DNA of 64,000 nucleotides, from positions 248,001 through 312,000 of the forward strand of contig NZ_JARVSD010000004.1 in NCBI RefSeq assembly GCF_030209445.1, given 5' to 3'. Numbering within the stretch: position 1 is the first letter of the stretch; each line of letters starts with the position of its first letter. Positions 59,276 through 64,000 of the stretch are shown piece after piece. Below the pieces are notes generated by a model. That model saw nothing but the letters and a program-made list of their open reading frames with translations. It had not been told where the DNA came from and did not search any database. This DNA is from Promicromonospora sp. MEB111. Lineage in GTDB: Bacteria; Actinomycetota; Actinomycetes; Actinomycetales; Cellulomonadaceae. The position numbers and the translations under genes are program-made.

Positions 59276-60137
59276 TCCCGTAGAGGCGCGCGGCGGTACC
59301 TGACCACAGGGCCGACACCGCGGCGTCGTCGAGCCGGGGGAGCGCGCGGGCGGTGCGCCCGACGACCTCCGCGTACGGCGCGACCCGGGCGGACATCGGC
59401 CAGTCGCTGCCGAACAGCAGACGCTCCGGCCCGAGCAGGTCGACGGCGGCGCGGGCGATCAGTGCGACCCGGCCGGCGTCGGCCGGGCCCGCCGTGTGGA
59501 GGCCGGAGAGCTTGGCGTGCACGCGCGGCCGCGCGGCGACGTCCGCCAGCGCGGCGCGCCACGCCCCGTCGGGCGCCCCCGTACCGAGACCCAGGTGGCA
59601 GACGACGACGTCGAGCGCCGGGTGGCGGTCGGCCAGGGCCGCGACGGCGGGGAGCTGCTCGGGGCGCACGAGCGTCTCCAGCACCCGGCCGGTGCCGGCG
59701 AGCCCGGCGCACAGGGCGTCCAGCCCGGCGACGTCGGACAGGTCGGCGGCCCCGCCCGGCACGGCGAGCCGGACGCCGGCGACGGGTACGCCGTCGTCGA
59801 GGAGCGGTTGGGCCATGCCTGCCCAGGCGGCGGGGCCGCCGGGGCGGGTGTCGTACTGGAGCACCACCGGCCCGGGCAACGGGCCGTGCCCGGCGGCCCG
59901 GGCGGCGAGCCAGCGTGCCTCGCCCTCGGTGTCCGCGGCCTGGACGGCGACGGCGGCGCGCACGGGTACCGGGGACGTCGCCGTAGCGCGGGCCAGGTCG
60001 TCCGGGCCGACGCGCCGCGGCAGGCCCAGGCGCTCGGCGAACCAGGAGATCCGCATCGCGCCGGTGTCCCAGAGGTGCACGTGCGCGTCGACGATCCCGT
60101 CCGGAACCGCCCCGCCCGAGGAGAGGCCCGCGCTCAT
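59265..60137 (-). CDS. Amidohydrolase family protein (L-fuconolactonase/L-rhamnonolactonase-like)
   Basis: A 290-residue TIM-barrel amidohydrolase_2 enzyme. IVDAHVHLWDTGAMRISWF is the metal-binding HxH strand; VVVCHLGLG, HAKLSGLHT and LLFGSDWPMS supply the later His and Asp. Length and motifs match lactonases of the L-fucose and L-rhamnose oxidative routes. ATG overlaps the stop of the upstream chimera by 4 nt, preserving the coupling once made with an aldo/keto reductase (fucose dehydrogenase). The gene looks intact. Confidence 0.85.
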   Translation of the reverse strand: MSAGLSSGGAVPDGIVDAHVHLWDTGAMRISWFAERLGLPRRVGPDDLARATATSPVPVRAAVAVQAADTEGEARWLAARAAGHGPLPGPVVLQYDTRPGGPAAWAGMAQPLLDDGVPVAGVRLAVPGGAADLSDVAGLDALCAGLAGTGRVLETLVRPEQLPAVAALADRHPALDVVVCHLGLGTGAPDGAWRAALADVAARPRVHAKLSGLHTAGPADAGRVALIARAAVDLLGPERLLFGSDWPMSARVAPYAEVVGRTARALPRLDDAAVSALWSGTAARLYGITG

Positions 60138-60727
60138 GCCGGTGCCGGTGCGGACCGCGCGGCGTCGAGCGCGGCCCACAGGTCCTCGGGCACGTCGGCC
60201 GCCGCGGCGTCGGCGAAGACGTCGACCTCGGCCGGGGTGCGCGCCCCCACCACGACGGCCTCGACCCCCGCGACCCGCAGCGGGTACCGCGCCGCCGCCT
60301 GCAGGGAGTGGCTGGTCATCCAGTCGCCGCCCGTCTGGATCGGGGTCCAGCCGGCGTCCTTGAGCTTGCCGAGCGCGGCGGTGAGCTCCTCCACGGTGCC
60401 CGGCGTCTCGGTGATGCCCGCCTCCTCGAAGGCGGTCTTGTTGTAGAACCACAGGCTCTGCAGCTGGAACCCGATGCCGGCCATGTAGTACTTGCCGTCG
60501 ATCGAGTACTGGTCGGCCAGGGGGCCGCCGGTCGCCCAGTCGTACTGCGACAGGTCCACCAGCTCGGGCGCCAGGTCGACCGTGGGCGGCATCGACTGCA
60601 CGACGTCGGGCGCGTCGCCCGCGGTCAGCAGCCGGGGCGGGGCGGCGGCCACGCCCTCGGCGCCGGCGAGGGTGAGGGCGGCCGCCGTGAGCGTGCCCAC
60701 GCTCGCCAGGGTGCGGTGCTTGATCAT
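60134..60727 (-). pseudogene. In-frame chimera: sugar ABC binding-protein fragment fused to aldo/keto reductase tail
   Basis: 197 residues in three pieces. A lipoprotein-type signal (MIKHRTLASVGTLTAAALTLAG) lacks the Cys and the usual first 50 or so mature residues. A middle section of an SBP family 1 protein follows (LLTAGDAPDVVQSM, YSIDGKYYMAGIGFQLQSLWFYNKTAFEEAGI, VEELTAALGKLKDAGWTPIQTGGDWMT). From about residue 145 it becomes the C-terminus of an aldo/keto reductase (AARYPLRVAGVEAVVVGARTPAEVDVFA, PEDLWAALDAAR). The deletion would have removed the rest of the SBP, permeases and most of the reductase (L-fucose dehydrogenase) while keeping frame. No known activity can be expected. Confidence 0.8.
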
Positions 60728-60822
60728 CGTTGATCCTCTCGGGTTGCCGCAGCGTTCCAGGGGGTGCTGTGCGTTGGCCTGGGCGTACGGCCTACGACTG
60801 TGGAGTGACGTCTCGGGGAGAG

Positions 60823-60838
60823 TAATCGATAATCGTTG
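60823..60838 (-). promoter_or_regulatory. GntR operator upstream of binding-protein chimera
   Basis: On the minus strand AACGATTATCGATTAC (60838-60823) matches AACGATTGTCGATAAT at 56791-56806 in 13 of 16 positions. TACTCT follows directly and could be the -10. It marks this as the start of the former transport operon controlled by the GntR protein. Confidence 0.65.
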
Positions 60839-60885
60839 GATTGGGAAGAAGGTGGGTCCCGTCCCACGCCGCATAGGCTCGCGGG

Positions 60886-61587
60886 GTGAACCGGACCGAC
60901 CGCATGTACGCGATCGTCGAGGAGCTGCGGGCCGTCTCGCCGCGTCCGCGGAGCGCGTCGTGGCTGGCAGATCGGTTCGAGGTCAGCCGGCGGACCATCG
61001 AGCGCGACATCAGCGCGCTGCAGCAGACCGGTGTGCCCGTCTGGGCCGAGCCGGGCCGTACCGGGGGCTACTGCCTCGACCGCGCACGGACGCTCCCGCC
61101 GGTGAACTTCAGCCCCGACGAGGCGGTCGCCGTCGCCGTCGCGCTCGGCGGCCTGGCCGGGACGCCGTTCGCGGGCGCGGGCGCGACGGCGCTCCGCAAG
61201 ATCCTCGCGGCCATGCGGGACGACGACGCGACCGCCGCTCACGACCTCGCCGGACGCGTGCACCTCCTCGGGGCGCCGCCGCAGGTGCCACCGGTCCCCG
61301 CCGTCCTCACCGACGCGATCTCAGCACGCCGCGTCCTGCGCCTGCGGTACACCGACCGGGCGGGCGCCGCGACCACGCGCGACGTCGAGCCGCTCGGCTT
61401 CGTCGGGTCGTCCACGGCGTGGTACCTGCTGGCCTGGTGCCGGCTGCGCGACGGGATCCGCGCCTTCCGCCTCGACCGCGTCGACCGGGTCACGGCCACC
61501 AGCGAGCGCGCACCCCGGCGGGTGGTCCGGCCGGAGGACGTCCAGGTGCCCGACGGTGACCTGCGCACCCTGACGTTCCTGGGCTGA
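60886..61587 (+). CDS. WYL-domain transcriptional regulator
   Basis: A 233-residue HTH-11/WYL protein. The N-terminal HTH reads RMYAIVEELRAVSPRPRSASWLADRFEVSRRTIERDISALQQTGVPVWAEPGRTGGYCL; the WYL domain (about 145-215) has the conserved SSTAWYLLAWCRLRDGIRAFRLDRVDRV. WYL domains bind nucleic acid or nucleotide-like ligands. TAGGCT (60874-60879) is 6 nt before GTG: leaderless. Targets unknown; the VOC gene downstream is a candidate. Confidence 0.88.
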   Translation: MNRTDRMYAIVEELRAVSPRPRSASWLADRFEVSRRTIERDISALQQTGVPVWAEPGRTGGYCLDRARTLPPVNFSPDEAVAVAVALGGLAGTPFAGAGATALRKILAAMRDDDATAAHDLAGRVHLLGAPPQVPPVPAVLTDAISARRVLRLRYTDRAGAATTRDVEPLGFVGSSTAWYLLAWCRLRDGIRAFRLDRVDRVTATSERAPRRVVRPEDVQVPDGDLRTLTFLG

Positions 61588-61715
61588 CCGCGCGCTCCGC
61601 GGTCCACCGCGGAGACACAGACGGGGAAACACCGACACAGGGGTGTCGCGCGGCGGGCGGAGGCTGGTCGCGGGCCACGGAGAGACCGTGGCCCGTGACC
61701 TGGAGGTCCACCGCC

Positions 61716-62138
61716 ATGCACCACGCCACCCTCGCCTCCGTACGCCTCATCACCGACGACGTCGACCGGCTGACGGCCTTCTACGAACGCGTCACCGGCA
61801 CCGCGGCGCAGCGGCCGTCGCCCGACTTCGCCGAGCTGCGCACCGACCGGGGCACCCTCGCCATCGGCAGCACGCGGACGGTCCAGCTCTTCGGCCCCGG
61901 CTCCGCGGCCCCGGCGGCCAATCGCACGGCGATCGTGGAGTTCCTCGTCGACGACGTGGACGCCCTGTTCGCCGGGCTCGGCGACACGGTCGAGACCGTG
62001 ACCCCGCCGACCACCATGCCGTGGGGCAACCGCTCGCTGCTCGTCCGCGACCCCGACGGCACCCTGGTGAACCTGTTCACGCCCGTGAGCCCGGAGGCGC
62101 GCGAGCGCAGCGGGACGGAACGCAGCGGGATGGAATGA
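61716..62138 (+). CDS. VOC-family (glyoxalase/bleomycin-resistance-like) protein
   Basis: A 140-residue VOC protein with two beta-alpha-beta-beta-beta modules: HATLASVRLITDDVDRLTAFYERVTG and VEFLVDDVDALFAGLGD, ending SLLVRDPDGTLVNLFTPV. Metal ligands cannot be assigned with certainty. The tail repeats RSGTERSG. GGAGG lies upstream of ATG 61716. It may belong with the WYL regulator upstream (128-nt gap). Confidence 0.85.
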   Translation: MHHATLASVRLITDDVDRLTAFYERVTGTAAQRPSPDFAELRTDRGTLAIGSTRTVQLFGPGSAAPAANRTAIVEFLVDDVDALFAGLGDTVETVTPPTTMPWGNRSLLVRDPDGTLVNLFTPVSPEARERSGTERSGME

Positions 62139-62258
62139 GGGCGAGCCCCGCGCCGCCGTCGGGCAGACTATGACGTGCGGGCCCACGACGAGCCCGGCGA
62201 GCGGCCCGCCCGGGCCGCGCGCCACCAAGAAGTCCCACGAAAGCAAGGAGCACCCACG

Positions 62259-63518
62259 GTGACCGACATCCTCGACGAGCTGCAATGGCGAGGCCTGGTG
62301 GCACAGTCCACCGACGAGGCCGCGCTGCGTTCTGCACTGTCGGAGGGCACCGTGGACTATTACGTGGGCTTCGACCCCACGGCCCCGTCGCTGCACATCG
62401 GCAACCTCGTCCAGATCCTCACGGCACGCAGGCTGCAGGACGCCGGCCACCGGCCCTACCTGCTGGTCGGCGGCGCGACGGGCCTCATCGGCGACCCCCG
62501 CGACTCGGGCGAGCGCACGCTCAACTCGCCCGAGGTGGTCGCCGGCTGGGTGGAGCGCATCCGCGCCCAGATCGAGCCGCACCTGTCCTTCGAGGGCGCC
62601 AACGCCGCGCGCATGGTGAACAACCTCGACTGGACCGCCCCGATGTCCGCGATCGAGTTCCTGCGCGACATCGGCAAGCACTTCCGGATGGGCACCATGC
62701 TGTCCAAGGACATCGTGGCCAGGCGGCTCGCCTCGGACGAGGGCATCAGCTTCACCGAGTTCAGCTACCAGGTACTGCAGGGCATGGACTACCGCGAGCT
62801 GTACCGGCGGCACGGCATCACCCTGCAGCTCGGCGGCAACGACCAGTGGGGCAACCTGCTGGCCGGCGTCGAGCTGATCCGCAAGGCCGAGGGCGTGAGC
62901 GCGCACGCGCTCACCACGCCGCTCATCACCAAGGCCGACGGGACCAAGTTCGGCAAGTCCGAGGGCGGCTCCATCTGGCTCGACCCGGAGATGACCAGCC
63001 CCTACGCCTTCTACCAGTTCTGGCTCAACCAGGCCGACGCCGACGTCGTGAACTACCTCAAGGTGTTCACGTTCCGGTCGCGCGAGGAGATCGCGGAGCT
63101 CGAGCGCGAGGTGGCCGAGCGGCCGTTCGCGCGGGAGGCCCAGAAGGCGCTCGCGGGTGACGTGACCACCCTGGTGCACGGCGCCGGGGCGACCGAGGCG
63201 GTCATCGCGGCGAGCCAGGCGCTGTTCGGCCGCGGCTCGCTCGACGACCTCGACGCCCGGACGCTCGCGGGTGCGGTGGCCGAGCTGCCGCGCGTGACGG
63301 CCAAGGCCGGCGACCTGGTCGCCGACCTGCTGGTGGGCTCGGGGCTCGTGGCGTCCAAGGGCGCCGCGCGGCGCGCGATCGCGGAGGGCGGCGCCTACGT
63401 GAACAACGTGAAGGTGACGTCGGACGACGCCGCGCTCGCCGGCGAGGACCTGCTCCACGGGCGGTACGCGGTGCTGCGCCGGGGCAAGAAGACCCTGGCG
63501 GTCGCCGCCTCGGAGTGA
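62259..63518 (+). CDS. tyrS: Tyrosine-tRNA ligase
   Basis: A 419-residue class I synthetase. [20 protein letters not shown] has the HIGH motif (HIGN), [12 protein letters not shown] binds tyrosine, and [14 protein letters not shown] is the KMSKS equivalent. A C-terminal S4 RNA-binding domain ([23 protein letters not shown]) completes it. GTG 62259 has AGGAG 8 nt upstream. A single strong terminator follows. Confidence 0.97.
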   Translation: MTDILDELQWRGLVAQSTDEAALRSALSEGTVDYYVGFDPTAPSLHIGNLVQILTARRLQDAGHRPYLLVGGATGLIGDPRDSGERTLNSPEVVAGWVERIRAQIEPHLSFEGANAARMVNNLDWTAPMSAIEFLRDIGKHFRMGTMLSKDIVARRLASDEGISFTEFSYQVLQGMDYRELYRRHGITLQLGGNDQWGNLLAGVELIRKAEGVSAHALTTPLITKADGTKFGKSEGGSIWLDPEMTSPYAFYQFWLNQADADVVNYLKVFTFRSREEIAELEREVAERPFAREAQKALAGDVTTLVHGAGATEAVIAASQALFGRGSLDDLDARTLAGAVAELPRVTAKAGDLVADLLVGSGLVASKGAARRAIAEGGAYVNNVKVTSDDAALAGEDLLHGRYAVLRRGKKTLAVAASE

Positions 63519-63570
63519 CCTCCTGACCGACGGTCCCACCCGGCCGCTCCACCGGCACGTCCGGAGCACG

Positions 63571-63606
63571 ACGGCGGCCGCCCGCTCACCAGCGGGCGGC
63601 CGCCGT
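63571..63606 (+). terminator. Rho-independent terminator of tyrS
   Basis: A perfect 16-bp GC-rich stem (ACGGCGGCCGCCCGCT with 63591-63606) and 4-nt loop, followed by TTTCGTCT, the most canonical terminator of the window. Confidence 0.92.
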
Positions 63607-63657
63607 TTCGTCTGCCCGGACACTTTTCGCCCGCCTCTGGTCTCCTGCGAAGCCAGA

Positions 63658-63679
63658 TCTTGCCCGATTCCGGGCAAGA
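63658..63679. repeat. Small inverted repeat upstream of the last gene
   Basis: TCTTGCCCG (63658-63666) pairs with CGGGCAAGA (63671-63679) over 9 bp with a 4-nt loop, 40 nt before the ATG at 63719. It could be an operator or a second weak terminator. Confidence 0.45.
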
Positions 63680-63718
63680 AGTTGTCGTTACCCGCCCGGA
63701 TGGGCCACGCTCAGCGGC

Positions 63719-63982
63719 ATGAGGACGTCTCCCGATCTCGTCGCCCAGGTGGCGGCGACCACCGGACTCACGCCCGCCGAGGCGGCGCGCGTGGTCGGCG
63801 ACGTCGTCGCGTACTTCGCCGAACCGGTGGAGGACGTCGTCCGGCGCCGGCACGCCGAGCTGAAGACCCACGGCGCGAAGAACCCCGAGATCTTCGCGCG
63901 CATCGCCGCCGAGCTGGAGCAGCGGGTCGTCGCGGCACCGCAGCTCAGCGAGCGACAGCTGCGCCGGATGATCTACGGCTGA
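63719..63982 (+). CDS. Small protein of unknown function
   Basis: An 87-residue, mostly helical protein I do not recognise. The N-terminal half (DLVAQVAATTGLTPAEAARVVGDVVAYFAEP) resembles a helix-turn-helix or HU-like dimer helix; the C-terminal half is polar and regular (VRRRHAELKTHGAKNPEIFARIAAELEQ), ending QLSERQLRRMIYG, a pattern that looks conserved rather than random. CACGCT 7 nt before the ATG hints at a leaderless start. It follows tyrS beyond its terminator and a small inverted repeat. Confidence 0.6.
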   Translation: MRTSPDLVAQVAATTGLTPAEAARVVGDVVAYFAEPVEDVVRRRHAELKTHGAKNPEIFARIAAELEQRVVAAPQLSERQLRRMIYG

Positions 63983-64000
63983 GCCGGCGCCTCCCGCGGG

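Overview
The window is GC-rich (low-70s percent by eye) and densely coded, with many GTG starts, 1-8 nt gene overlaps and leaderless promoters carrying TAGGCT-like -10 boxes. Conserved blocks are typical of Actinomycetota: infC-rpmI-rplT-trmH-type methyltransferase, pheST, argCJBDFRGH and fur-katA. Protein character (secreted glycosidases, F420/flavin enzymes) suggests a soil or plant-associated member of Micrococcales, possibly Promicromonosporaceae or Cellulomonadaceae. That placement is inference.

Layout. 1-14292: a catabolic or scavenging region with two oligopeptide-type ABC transporters (the left one cut by the window edge) flanking flavin reductase, FMN reductase, a PLP aminotransferase, an FAD-linked glycolate/lactate-type dehydrogenase, a nitroreductase and an aldo/keto reductase. 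Three promoters here share an almost identical box (TGAGAAGTCCGG) 31-32 nt upstream of their -10 elements, which points to one regulon. 14315-17543: secreted GH18 protein, catalase and its Fur-family repressor with a perfect 19-bp operator. 17630-26510: translation block: infC with a hairpin leader and an AUC start, rpmI, rplT, rRNA methyltransferase, VanZ- and GerW-like proteins, thpR, pheS and pheT. 26503-38125: mixed genes, including secreted SGNH esterase, GH15 trehalase-like enzyme, LLM oxidoreductase, TPP-riboswitch-controlled tenA, tam with a MarR-type palindrome, secreted GH43 arabinanase and quinone oxidoreductase.

38229-46947 is a complete overlapping arginine operon, argCJBDFRGH, behind a leaderless promoter and a candidate ARG box. 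47054-52588 holds a small P-loop kinase, a DNA glycosylase, a PadR/HAAS membrane pair with a striking palindrome, an ATP-grasp enzyme and an MFS transporter.

52672-60840 looks like a decaying oxidative L-fucose pathway. It contains a GH29 fucosidase missing its catalytic centre, a frameshifted SDR dehydrogenase, an intact FAH-type hydrolase, an internally deleted beta-helix glycosidase, an SGNH hydrolase, an FCD GntR regulator, a fuconolactonase-type amidohydrolase, and an in-frame chimera of a sugar-binding protein with the tail of an aldo/keto reductase. A shared operator (ATTrTCGATwA) lies before the GntR gene and before the chimera. The right end carries a WYL regulator, a VOC protein, tyrS with a strong terminator, and a small conserved-looking protein.

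Several intergenic gaps carry long (21-33 bp) perfect or near-perfect inverted repeats, each of unique sequence. No tRNA, rRNA, CRISPR array, IS element or prophage was recognised.
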